A DNA stretch of 64,000 nt from Streptomyces sp. HB132. GTDB lineage: Bacteria > Actinomycetota > Actinomycetes > Streptomycetales > Streptomycetaceae. The translations under genes and the position numbers were made by a program. The stretch's first letter is position 1. Every line of letters starts with the position of its first letter. Of the stretch, positions 7,821-15,582 are shown in pieces. The stretch is taken from assembly GCF_016909575.1 (NCBI RefSeq), contig NZ_JAFBGA010000007.1, forward strand, positions 62,001-126,000, written 5' to 3'. Under the pieces are notes generated by a model. That model was given only the letters and a program-made list of their open reading frames with translations. It did not search any database and was not told the origin of the DNA.

Positions 7821-8042
7821 ATGGCGACGATCGATCTCGACAAGGTGTTGGACAAAGCGTGGGCGGACAAGAGCCTGCCCGAAATTCTGGCTGCCCCGGT
7901 CGCGGCGCTCAAGGGGGTCTCGGACCGGGATGGGGAACTGCTCGACGAGGCGTTCGGAGTGAAGACCGTCGCGGACCTCGCCGACCTCAAGTATGTCCGC
8001 TGGGCGCAGGCCTTGGCGTCGCTGGACACGACGGCCGAGTAA
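7821..8042 (+). CDS. Small helical protein of unknown function
   Basis: A 73-residue protein. The ATG at 7821 follows an excellent AGGAGG at 7811-7816, so the upstream GTG is rejected. The sequence starts MATIDLDKVLDKAWADK and continues with PVAALKGVSDRDGELLDEAFGV and KTVADLADLKYVRWAQAL, a compact helix-rich pattern somewhat like a helix-hairpin-helix unit (ALKGVSxxD...FGVKTVxDLA). I do not recognise a named family. A palindromic operator candidate sits in its promoter region. It precedes an antitoxin-like gene by 170 bases in the same direction. Confidence 0.7.
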   Translation: MATIDLDKVLDKAWADKSLPEILAAPVAALKGVSDRDGELLDEAFGVKTVADLADLKYVRWAQALASLDTTAE

Positions 8043-8211
8043 CCGCGCTCCCTCACGGTGCCGCGGACTCCCCTCCGAGGTCGCGGTGCCGGCTGGGGGT
8101 TCAGCTGCTCTGCCGGTGCGACGTGGTGCGTGCGGCAGACCGGCCTCGTTCGCCACCAGCGGCAACCGCGGTCCCTGGTTCCGGGATCGCCCGATCCGGA
8201 AAGGCTCCTGC

Positions 8212-8409
8212 ATGTTCGAAGTCCTGAAGAATCTCAAGGACAAGGCCGACGACCTCGCCGAAGAGCACGGAGACAAGATCGTCGGCGGCTTGGAGAAGCT
8301 GGGCGGCTTCGTCGACGACAAGACCGACGGGAAGCACAGCGACAGGATCGACTCCGCGGTGGACACGGCCCAGGATTACATCGGGAAGCTGGGCGAGCGG
8401 AAGGGCTGA
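8212..8409 (+). CDS. MT0933-type antitoxin-like small protein
   Basis: A 65-residue highly charged helical protein: MFEVLKNLKDKADDLAEEHG, then EKLGGFVDDKTDGKHSD and a tail DTAQDYIGKLGERK. The pattern (KDKADDLAEEHGDKI, DDKTxGKxSDxID) matches the actinobacterial family named after Rv0909/MT0933 antitoxin. Many streptomycete members have no toxin partner, and none is visible here: the gene upstream is an unrelated small helical protein and downstream is wreckage. The ATG at 8212 follows GGAAAGG. A role as a true antitoxin is doubtful. Confidence 0.7.
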   Translation: MFEVLKNLKDKADDLAEEHGDKIVGGLEKLGGFVDDKTDGKHSDRIDSAVDTAQDYIGKLGERKG

Positions 8410-8521
8410 TCGGCATTCGCCGACACGTGGGGCTGCCGGACGCGAGACGCCCACAGGAAGACCGTGTGGGCGGAGATCACGCACCCGTCGTGAGCCGGAC
8501 CGTCCGGCGGGCACTGCACGA

Positions 8522-8711
8522 TCAGGAGACGAACGCCCGCAGGGACGCGGCGAACGCGGTCAGCCCCTCGATCATCTGTGTCGGGAGCGGCTTCTCGCCG
8601 AAGTGGGCGATCCGGTTACGGATATCCTTCACCCGCTTCAGGCGGCCGATGAACTGCTCCCGGGGTATGGTCAGCCACTTCAGGGGCTCCCAGTTGCAAT
8701 TGGTGCGATCG
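8522..8711 (-). pseudogene. C-terminal remnant of a HEPN-domain protein
   Basis: The minus-strand frame ending at 8522 reads NWEPLKWLTIPREQF, then IGRLKRVKDIRNRIAHFGEK, then TAFAASLRAFVS. RNRIAH fits the RX4-6H active-site motif of HEPN ribonucleases, placed near the C-terminus as in Swt1-type or abortive-infection HEPN proteins. The frame has no start and upstream sequence becomes a transposase fragment. This is the tail of a defence-type gene destroyed by insertion or deletion. Confidence 0.5.
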
Positions 8712-8743
8712 GTGTTCGGGCTTCTTGTTCGTCCCGCGGTCCT

Positions 8744-8876
8744 TCAGCGGATGCTCCACGGTCGGCCCCGCCGCAGCGCATCCGCTCCCTCACGGTGCAG
8801 CGCGGTCACCAGTGCACCGAAGCAGTGCGGGCTCATCCCGGTGAACGGGCTATCCAGGACGGTTCCAATGCCATGC
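8744..8876 (-). mobile_element. IS-family transposase N-terminal remnant
   Basis: A minus-strand piece reads LDSPFTGMSPHCFGALV, then TALHREGADALRRGRPWSI, and stops at 8744. This resembles the opening of IS5-group transposases (xxFTGLSxxxFxxLV...RGRPW). The catalytic core is missing and it abuts the HEPN remnant. The element probably contributed to the rearrangements here. Confidence 0.4.
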
Positions 8877-9130
8877 CATGATCACATGAGGCATCGCCAG
8901 ATCGTTTCATTCGTGATCAGCAGTCCTGGGGCTGACCCTTGACCTCAGAACCAGGTGATCACTGCGCGACCGCGGCCTGAGCGGGGTCCAACAACTGCTT
9001 GACTGTTGTTCTGCGAGTCCGTCCAGCTCCGTACGCCGGCACGAGCACCCCGTACGAGGCCGCGCCAGCCACTTCAGAATGGCGCAGCTTTCACAGAACG
9101 TCTGTCCTCACCGCCCGGCCCTACAGGCCG

Positions 9131-10177
9131 TCATGATGTGAAGTTCTCCAGGTTGCCTGTTCGCCGCACATCCAGCGTTGCGCAATGAAATCCGCCACCC
9201 AGCGAGCGACCGTGGCGCCACGGAAGAGGTGCACAACTGATTCCCCTTTTTTCCAGAATGCGAATGAGTTCGGTCTGTGACTTCTCAACGACCGCCAATT
9301 CTGGAGAAATGCTCAGGAAGTTCATCCCGATCCAAGGTGAGCTGAAGGGGTAACCAGAATATCCGATATCCACCGGCTCCGGTGCCATAATTACTTCCCA
9401 GTCACGCAGAACCTTCGGAATCGTCTTTTCGCTGAGGCGTGCGGGGTTTGCGAGTAACAGCCCCGGACGGAGCGCAGCAATTGTCGTGTCGATATGCGTC
9501 GACTTGTAGATGTTTTCGCATCGATGGACGCGATAGCTGTCGCCAAGGGCGGATTGGAGCCATGTCGCCCCGTTCAGATTGCCGGAATCAGACACCAGGT
9601 AAAGGATGTCACGGCCAAGGCGCAGGCAGTTGGCGGCATCAAATACCGGCTCTTCCTCAAGAACTGCGAGTAGTGACCGGTCCGTCCTGTTGTAGCCGGA
9701 TTCCCTCAGCTCCGGTTTTGGCGCCGAAATCCAACGCGCACCACTGTTCATGTACTCGTGGAGTATCGGACGATATGCCAGCGATTCGTACTGTCGCGAG
9801 CGCAGTGACATAGGCGTCTCGATTATGGTCCGTCCGACGGCCAGGAGCGTATCGCGTGGGCAAAACGCATGCATCCCGTCGGACTTCCAGTCCGGAGTAG
9901 CGTACTCGCGTGAATGGTCACGTACGACCGGCCGGCGGACCTTTATTCCCTGATCCTCCAGGAAGGAGATCAACCCGGCGATGTCTTCCTCGGCCTCAGC
10001 TATGCATCGAGGGTCGATGGGGCCCTCGGGAATCGCCGACAAGTCTGAGCAGCGGATGGTGTGTTGTCCCTTGTCGGAATGTGGAACGCGAGCCCCGAGG
10101 GCAGTGCCGACGATCACCTCCTCCAGAGGACTCCATTCATCGTGGACTGACACCGGCGAGTTGGTCGAGTTGGTCAT
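9131..10177 (-). CDS. AGAT/StrB-type amidinotransferase
   Basis: A 348-residue enzyme of the arginine:glycine / arginine:inosamine-phosphate amidinotransferase family. Such enzymes move the amidino group of arginine onto an amine through a covalent amidino-cysteine. The catalytic triad is visible: Asp180 in EPVFDAANCLR, His228 in STHIDTT and Cys332 in GGGFHCATLDVRR. The length matches StrB-like members. The ATG at 10177 lies 56 bases after the stop of the adenylation-carrier-citrate synthase gene and has GAAGGGA upstream, so the two form an operon. Base composition is visibly lower in G+C than the surroundings, indicating acquisition. The acceptor amine is unknown; glycine, an inosamine, or an amine on the product of the neighbouring enzyme are all possible. 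Confidence 0.88.
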   Translation of the reverse strand: MTNSTNSPVSVHDEWSPLEEVIVGTALGARVPHSDKGQHTIRCSDLSAIPEGPIDPRCIAEAEEDIAGLISFLEDQGIKVRRPVVRDHSREYATPDWKSDGMHAFCPRDTLLAVGRTIIETPMSLRSRQYESLAYRPILHEYMNSGARWISAPKPELRESGYNRTDRSLLAVLEEEPVFDAANCLRLGRDILYLVSDSGNLNGATWLQSALGDSYRVHRCENIYKSTHIDTTIAALRPGLLLANPARLSEKTIPKVLRDWEVIMAPEPVDIGYSGYPFSSPWIGMNFLSISPELAVVEKSQTELIRILEKRGISCAPLPWRHGRSLGGGFHCATLDVRRTGNLENFTS

Positions 10178-10233
10178 GCGGACTCGTTCCCTTCAGTGGA
10201 GATGATTGGAAGGAGGGGAACAACGGGTCGGGA

Positions 10234-13206
10234 TCAAGGGCCGACATAACGGGCATCGGGTCGCACGAGTGGCTGCCCTGTGGCTCGTTCCTCGAGGATA
10301 TGTGCTATCCACCCCACTATTCGGTAGCAGACATGCAGTGGTGTGGACAGGTCGATCGGCAGTCCGAGCGACTCGTAAAGGAGTCCTCCGAACAGGTCAT
10401 AGTTCGGCTGGGCGCCGTTCTGTTTGGAGCGTGCGGCGTCATACATCGCCATGACCTTTTCGAGGCCGTCGATATTTCCTTCATCCCGTGCAACCCGTGT
10501 TGCGACCTCCCGGTACGGCGCCAGGCGCGGATCGCCCGCTCTCCCGTAGATCGCATGTCCAATACCGTCGACCAGCGCGCCCGCGTCCAAGCGTCGCTCC
10601 ACGTAATCCTTGACGCCATCCCGCCCTTTCAACCCCGCGAGCTGTGCATAGGATGTTTCCGAAGCGTATCCGTGGCGTGCACCCGAGAAGACTCCGGCTG
10701 CGGCGGCAACCGCTGCATGAACGGTGGTGTGAGCGCTGTTGGCCACCATGCAGGCGTAGGTTGACGCAGTAGTGCCGTTATCCGCGTGAATAATGAAATC
10801 CTGGGTTATGGCGTCAATGTTCCTCTCGCTCTTCGGGAGGCCGAACATGTGCAGCACGTTCTTCACGTGCGAGTACTCCTGTTTGGGTGCCACAGGCTCC
10901 TTCCCTCGGCGAAGCATGTGATAGGCGCCGAGCAACGTGGGCAGTTGAGCAATGAGATCCAGGCCGGCTTCTTCAACCTCCTCCGGGGACTGCACGGAGA
11001 GACCATTCCGTGCCGCGGACACCTCGGCATTGAGTAATGAAATTGCGGATACCAGAGCAGGCAGGGGGTGCGAGCCGACGCGCGCACAGAGTCGCAGGGC
11101 CTCCAAAGCAACCGATGGAGTAGCCCTGCGCAGTGCGAGCTGCTGCTGAAAGGCGGATTCCTGGGCATCGTTCGGAAGCTCGCCGCGCAGAAGGAGGTAC
11201 GCCACCTGTTCGAATCCTGCACCTGCTGCCAGGAGGTCGTTCAGGTCGTACCCGGAGTAGGAAAGAGACCCGTTACCCACGTCGCTATGCGCTATGGATG
11301 TCTCTGTGACGAGCAAACCTCTCAGACTTCTATTTACTTGCCGCGATCCTGTGCGTCCTTGGACGAAAGCAAAGATGCCCTGGACGGAGCGCAGCTCATG
11401 GTCGTGCCCGGGGTCGATCCGTACGTTCAGTCGGGTTTCCAGGGCGGTCACGACACAGATATGACCCAGAGAATCCCAGCTGCCTGGGTCATGTAGATGT
11501 GAATGATCAGATATGGTGCCGCGACCTTCACCCAGAGCTTGCGCGACCAGAAATTTCACCTCGTCCAATGACATCGGCGAGGGAGGATTCGCGGTGGGGT
11601 GCACGGATTTCTTCAAGAGTTCCACTATCGCGGGGCGGTCGGTCTTGCCATTTACATTCAGAGGCATCGCCTCCATCTCGCAAATTTTTTGCGGGACCAT
11701 GTAGGGTGGCAAAAGTTTTCCAGCGGCGGCAACAGTCACCGTGGATCCTGTTGTTGCGGCCACGATGCATTTCGGTTCCTCCGGCGGCCAGGGGACGGCG
11801 ACCGCGTCCGTTGCGCCCAACGCCCTCAGTGCGGCCTCGGTGTCACCGAGCTCGATACGGTAACCATTGATCTTCACCTGATGGTCGTTTCGGGCGATGT
11901 ACGCGATGGTCCCGTCACCCAGTACTTCGCAGATGTCTCCGGTTCTGTAATATTTCACGATCTCGCCGCATTCGGACCTGAGTAAGAAATAGTTGCTGGT
12001 CCGGTCACCGCTCAAATATCCTGAGAATATTTGTGGGCCTGCGATGCACAGCTCTCCCCTCTCGCCTGTAGCCACTTCAAGTCCCGCTTCGTCAACGACG
12101 GCGGCACGGTGCCCTGAGTACACCTGGCCGATCGGAACGAGACCGTTCACGCATTCATCCGGCGAGATGCTTGAATTCCATACATATTCCGAAACCGAGA
12201 TCGTGGCCTCAGTGGGTCCGTACATATTGATTACGGTTGAATTGTGTGCAGAGCGCTGCCAGGAAGAAGCGACGTACTCCGGAAGTGCTTCGCCGCAGAA
12301 GAGGCTGTACCGCAGGCTTGGTAGGCTTTTCGGGCTCAGGGCTGCGCCACGTATGAGGGTCTTGGCTACGGACGGAACGGAGAGCCATACGCTCACCTTG
12401 TTCTCATTGATGAAGTGAGCAGGGTCAGAGATGTCTTGTGGACGCATGGTGATTGCGTAGGCGCCCACCTCCCATGCCACGAATGGTCCGAATATCGACA
12501 GGTCGAAAGTCGAATCAAAGGTGAGTGCGAAAATATCCCGGTGATCCACGGTATATCGCTGCACGGCGGAACGCACATACGTCCGCACGTTCTTGTGGGA
12601 AATTGGCACACCTTTGGGTCGCCCACTGCTTCCTGATGTGAACATGATGTAGGCGATGTCGGAAGATGTTGGTTGTGCAATGTCGCCGAGCGGAAGCGGG
12701 GCCGTTCTTGCGAGATCGGTCGAGTCGATCACGGTGGCGCCGATTTTTCGACTCAGCGTCTCGCCCGGATCGTTCGGAAGAATCACCGCTGGTTTGTTTA
12801 TGAGGAGACCGTAGATCTCACTCAGTTCTCTTACGGTCGCGCTGTCGGCGATAATGATCGAGATGTTGGATTGTGTGATCATGTCCGCCAGCCGTTGAGC
12901 CGGGAACTTCGGGTTCAAGGGGACGAATGTCAGGCCTGCCAACAAGGAGGCAATTTTTCCCACATGCTCGACCGGGCCTGCATGAACAAAGATTCCCACG
13001 CGTTGTGCCGGCTGTGAACTGAGGCACTCGCGCACTTGCGAGGCCCAGCGGCGCGCTTCTTCCAGTAATTGCGCATACGACCATGCCTGACCGTCATGCA
13101 TCAGAGCCGTTCGGTCGGCGTGTTCGCGCGCGTTCCTGAGGAAGCCGGAGGCCAGGCCGGTCACATCGCGTCCGGAAGGGTCTCGATCGAACGAGCCGTC
13201 GCCCAT
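10234..13206 (-). CDS. Adenylation domain - carrier protein - citrate synthase fusion
   Basis: A 990-residue protein with three parts. Residues ~15-535 are an NRPS-like adenylation domain with MFTSGSSGRPKGV (188-200), YGPTEAT (329-335), YRTGDIC (420-426), NDHQVKINGYRIELGD (440-455) and the catalytic lysine in NVNGKTDR (Lys521). The FD-LSIF motif keeps the Asp that binds an amino group in amino-acid-activating domains. Residues ~540-615 are a carrier domain with Ser579 in WDSLG. Residues ~625-990 are a citrate synthase, with SLSYSGYDLNDL, IIHADNG, SGARHGYASE, GIGHAIYGRAGDPR and a YVGP end. His807, His845 and Asp892 correspond to the catalytic His/His/Asp. The predicted role is loading an acid onto the carrier and an aldol/Claisen-type condensation with a keto acid. 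At least two TTA codons (one at 11983-11985) imply bldA dependence. G+C is low for the window. ATG 13206 follows GGGAG. Confidence 0.88.
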   Translation of the reverse strand: MGDGSFDRDPSGRDVTGLASGFLRNAREHADRTALMHDGQAWSYAQLLEEARRWASQVRECLSSQPAQRVGIFVHAGPVEHVGKIASLLAGLTFVPLNPKFPAQRLADMITQSNISIIIADSATVRELSEIYGLLINKPAVILPNDPGETLSRKIGATVIDSTDLARTAPLPLGDIAQPTSSDIAYIMFTSGSSGRPKGVPISHKNVRTYVRSAVQRYTVDHRDIFALTFDSTFDLSIFGPFVAWEVGAYAITMRPQDISDPAHFINENKVSVWLSVPSVAKTLIRGAALSPKSLPSLRYSLFCGEALPEYVASSWQRSAHNSTVINMYGPTEATISVSEYVWNSSISPDECVNGLVPIGQVYSGHRAAVVDEAGLEVATGERGELCIAGPQIFSGYLSGDRTSNYFLLRSECGEIVKYYRTGDICEVLGDGTIAYIARNDHQVKINGYRIELGDTEAALRALGATDAVAVPWPPEEPKCIVAATTGSTVTVAAAGKLLPPYMVPQKICEMEAMPLNVNGKTDRPAIVELLKKSVHPTANPPSPMSLDEVKFLVAQALGEGRGTISDHSHLHDPGSWDSLGHICVVTALETRLNVRIDPGHDHELRSVQGIFAFVQGRTGSRQVNRSLRGLLVTETSIAHSDVGNGSLSYSGYDLNDLLAAGAGFEQVAYLLLRGELPNDAQESAFQQQLALRRATPSVALEALRLCARVGSHPLPALVSAISLLNAEVSAARNGLSVQSPEEVEEAGLDLIAQLPTLLGAYHMLRRGKEPVAPKQEYSHVKNVLHMFGLPKSERNIDAITQDFIIHADNGTTASTYACMVANSAHTTVHAAVAAAAGVFSGARHGYASETSYAQLAGLKGRDGVKDYVERRLDAGALVDGIGHAIYGRAGDPRLAPYREVATRVARDEGNIDGLEKVMAMYDAARSKQNGAQPNYDLFGGLLYESLGLPIDLSTPLHVCYRIVGWIAHILEERATGQPLVRPDARYVGP

Positions 13207-13923
13207 CTATCTCACTGCTCCCGTGTTGTCCTTCGCCCTGGTGCTCCGGTAGGCGGCGTCCCTGGATCGGCCCAGGCCCTGGATCCGATTTGCTTCGAGG
13301 CGTGGCGATGACAGCTGCAGCGGGGGCTGATGCGGGCGCCGTAGGAGAAGAGTCCCGGCAAAGTGGTGCGCTGACCATAGGCCGTTTGAACCGGTCTGTA
13401 GCTCGATGGGCAGACTCCGGAGTAGTCAGCTTCGGCTGCTCCTGATGGACGGCCAAGACCGTGAGGTGCGTAGGCCATGCTGAGCGCCCCTGATCGGAGC
13501 CCGCGTTCCGGGCAAGGGGGGTGAGGGGCTTGACGGGGTCATGTCCCGAAGTCCCACAAGCAGGTTCGAGATCCTTCGCGACTGCCGCCTCCGGGGAACG
13601 CGGCCCCGCCGCCTCGAAGCTTCTTGTGGAGACAGGACCCGTGTGCGTCGGGGCCGTCGTCCTGCTGGCGAGGTGACGATGATCACGAGTGCTCCTGAGG
13701 GGAGCGCTGCGTAGGCTTGCGAGCGTCGTCGAGGTGGAGGCCGGGGGAGCGGGCGAGGTCCCCGTCGAAAACTGATGATGCGTCAGGAAAGTCGGCAAGT
13801 GGTCAGCATGAGTCCTTGGAAGCCCGGGAACAGCTTCCCGCACATGCGAACCGTTGTAGAGTGTGGAAACAGCACTTGACCTGCAAAAACGCAGGCAGGG
13901 AGCCTATGCCCAGGAGTACCCCA
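13207..13923. other. Divergent intergenic stretch, no gene seen
   Basis: These ~720 bases separate the adenylation-carrier-citrate synthase operon from panD. Frames on both strands are arginine/proline-rich shadows without start context. A TTGACC with a plausible downstream TATGCC near 13878-13910 could be the panD promoter. The stretch may also hold the acquired operon's promoter and the island border, but no attachment repeat could be recognised by eye. Confidence 0.5.
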
Positions 13924-14349
13924 ATGCTACGAACGATGTTCAAGTCCAAGATTCACCGAGCCACCGTCACCCAGGCCGACCTGCACTACGTCGGTTCCGT
14001 CACGGTCGACGCCGACCTGATGGACGCCGCGGACCTGCTGCCCGGTGAGCTCGTGCACATCGTGGACATCGACAACGGCGCCCGACTCGAGACGTACGTC
14101 ATCGAGGGGGAGCGCGGCTCCGGCGTCATCGGGATCAACGGCGCTGCCGCCCACCTCGTACACCCCGGTGACCTGGTTATTCTCATCAGCTACGCCCAGG
14201 TCGAGGACGCCGAGGCGCGTGCCCTTGTGCCGAGCGTCGTGCATGTCGATGCCGGGAACCGCATCGTCGCTCTGGGGGCCGACGCCTCCGCCCCCGTGCC
14301 GGGTACGCGCACCGAGCGCAGCCCGCAGGCCGTCCCCGCGCGGAGCTGA
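13924..14349 (+). CDS. panD: Aspartate 1-decarboxylase
   Basis: A 141-residue pyruvoyl enzyme that converts L-aspartate to beta-alanine for pantothenate and CoA synthesis. The sequence MFKSKIHRATVTQADLHYVG is followed by Ser; Gly-Ser in HYVGSVTVD is the self-cleavage site that creates the pyruvoyl group. GSGVIGINGAAAHLV and the PGDLVILISYAQ strand complete the fold. ATG 13924 is chosen because CAGGAG lies just upstream. It stands alone, divergent from the adenylation-carrier-citrate synthase gene, so it may be ordinary housekeeping or may supply beta-alanine to that system. Confidence 0.95.
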   Translation: MLRTMFKSKIHRATVTQADLHYVGSVTVDADLMDAADLLPGELVHIVDIDNGARLETYVIEGERGSGVIGINGAAAHLVHPGDLVILISYAQVEDAEARALVPSVVHVDAGNRIVALGADASAPVPGTRTERSPQAVPARS

Positions 14350-14553
14350 TCCGCAGGGGGCCGAGCGGGGCCCGGTCGCGTTCCGAGCTGTTTCCGGGCC
14401 GGGTGAGGGCACCCGGGGCGAAGTCGCGGTGTGTGCGTGTGGACTCGGCAGGCGAGGGCAGCCGCACGGGGAGACGGTGGAAGGAGATCCACCCGCCGGA
14501 TCCACCGTCCCATCCGCCCGTCCGGATCCACTCGTCGCATCAGGAGGACCGAG

Positions 14554-14757
14554 ATGACGCACCCCAGCCCCGATCCCGTACCACCCGCGCCGACGCCCCC
14601 GCCCGTTCCCGGGCCGCCGACACCGGTGCCCTCCCCGCCACCCGTACCGCCGGGCCCCGTGCCGCCCGGCCCTGCGCCCGACCCGATTCCGCAGCCGCCG
14701 AACCCGAACCCCGAACCGGTACCCGAGCCGGAGCCGTCACCCCAGCCGGCCGGGTGA
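14554..14757 (+). CDS. Proline-rich 67-residue peptide
   Basis: A short gene with a strong AGGAGG eight bases before ATG 14554. The product is almost entirely proline-rich repeats (PVPGPPTPVPSPPPVPPGP, PEPVPEPEPSPQPAG) with no signal peptide and no membrane segment. It would be extended and polyproline-II-like. The good ribosome-binding site argues for translation. No family is recognised. It lies between panD and a broken transposase. Confidence 0.55.
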   Translation: MTHPSPDPVPPAPTPPPVPGPPTPVPSPPPVPPGPVPPGPAPDPIPQPPNPNPEPVPEPEPSPQPAG

Positions 14758-14835
14758 GCTGGGCTCCCGAAGAACTCCTGACGAAATGATCTTCGAGGTG
14801 ACTGGATCGCTCCGGGACTGATCCGGGGGTGCGGG

Positions 14836-15242
14836 GTGGCTCGGCCGAAGCCATGGCAAGTCGATGACGAGTTGTGGGCGGTGATCGAGCCGCTGGTGCC
14901 CAAGGTTGAGCGCCGGACCCGGCACCCCGGGCGCAGGCGGCATCCGGACCGGCTCGTGTTCCAGGGCATGGTGACCGCGGCTACGACCACGACAAGTACC
15001 GCCGCCTGGTCTGGGACCTCGGCGTGAAGCCGGTGATCGCCCGGCGCGGCACCGGGCACGGCTCGGGACCGGGCACCCGACGCCGGGTAGTGGAACGCAC
15101 ATTCGCCCACCTGCACTGGTTCCGCCGTCTACGGATTCGTTGGGAGATCCGCTACGACATCCACGAAGCGTTCTTGACCCTGGGGTGTGCACTGATCTGC
15201 CGGCGACGGCTTGCGCCCCTGCCCGGACGGGCTGACCGATAG
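14836..15242 (+). mobile_element. Degenerate IS5-family transposase
   Basis: Two pieces of one transposase survive. The N-terminus (MARPKPWQVDDELWAVIEPL, then RHPDRLVFQG) is in one frame. The C-terminal third (DKYRRLVWDLGVKPVIARRG, then RRRVVERTFAHLHWFRRLRI and DIHEAFLTLGCALICRRRL) is in another. The central catalytic part, including the first two Asp residues, is deleted between about 14970 and 14985 and the frame is shifted. No terminal inverted repeats could be assigned by eye. The element is inactive. Confidence 0.8.
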
Positions 15243-15260
15243 CGCGAGGGTGCTGTCGTC

Positions 15261-15548
15261 TCACTCCCAGCTGGTCTCCGGGATGTGGTTGTGCAAGTGC
15301 GTGCCCCATCCGTCGCGATCATGCCTGGAGCAGTGCTCGGCAACCATGCCTTCCCAGGACCGATCCGGCCACCACAGAGCTCCGTGCTTCTCATGAAGAT
15401 GATCGTGGAGAGCCTTCAGCGCAACCGGATCCGTGACCCGCGTGAAGACGTGGAAAGGCCACTTCTTCCGCCCGGTGAAGATCCGGGTCTGCCTGATCTT
15501 CCACCTATCCATGAACACCTCCATGTCGAGGCCGACATCATGCGGCAT
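15261..15548 (-). CDS. Hypothetical 95-residue protein
   Basis: A tryptophan- and histidine-rich small protein: MDRWKIRQTRIFTGRKKWPF, then DPVALKALHDHLHEKHGALW and HDRDGWGTHLHNHIPE. Composition and codon pattern look genuine. ATG 15548 has GGGAGCG upstream; an internal ATG at 15512 giving MDRWKIRQ is an alternative. No family is recognised. It lies 34 bases downstream of the PLP decarboxylase on the same strand and could be the last gene of the DyP-encapsulin operon. Confidence 0.5.
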   Translation of the reverse strand: MPHDVGLDMEVFMDRWKIRQTRIFTGRKKWPFHVFTRVTDPVALKALHDHLHEKHGALWWPDRSWEGMVAEHCSRHDRDGWGTHLHNHIPETSWE

Positions 15549-15582
15549 CCGTCAGGATCGCTCCCGGCGGTTGATCATTCTG

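Noticed and set aside
13393..13440. tRNA-like stretch (GTAGCTCGATGGGCAGACTCC)
   Set aside because: The start recalls a tRNA D-arm, but no acceptor stem, anticodon stem or TTC loop could be paired.
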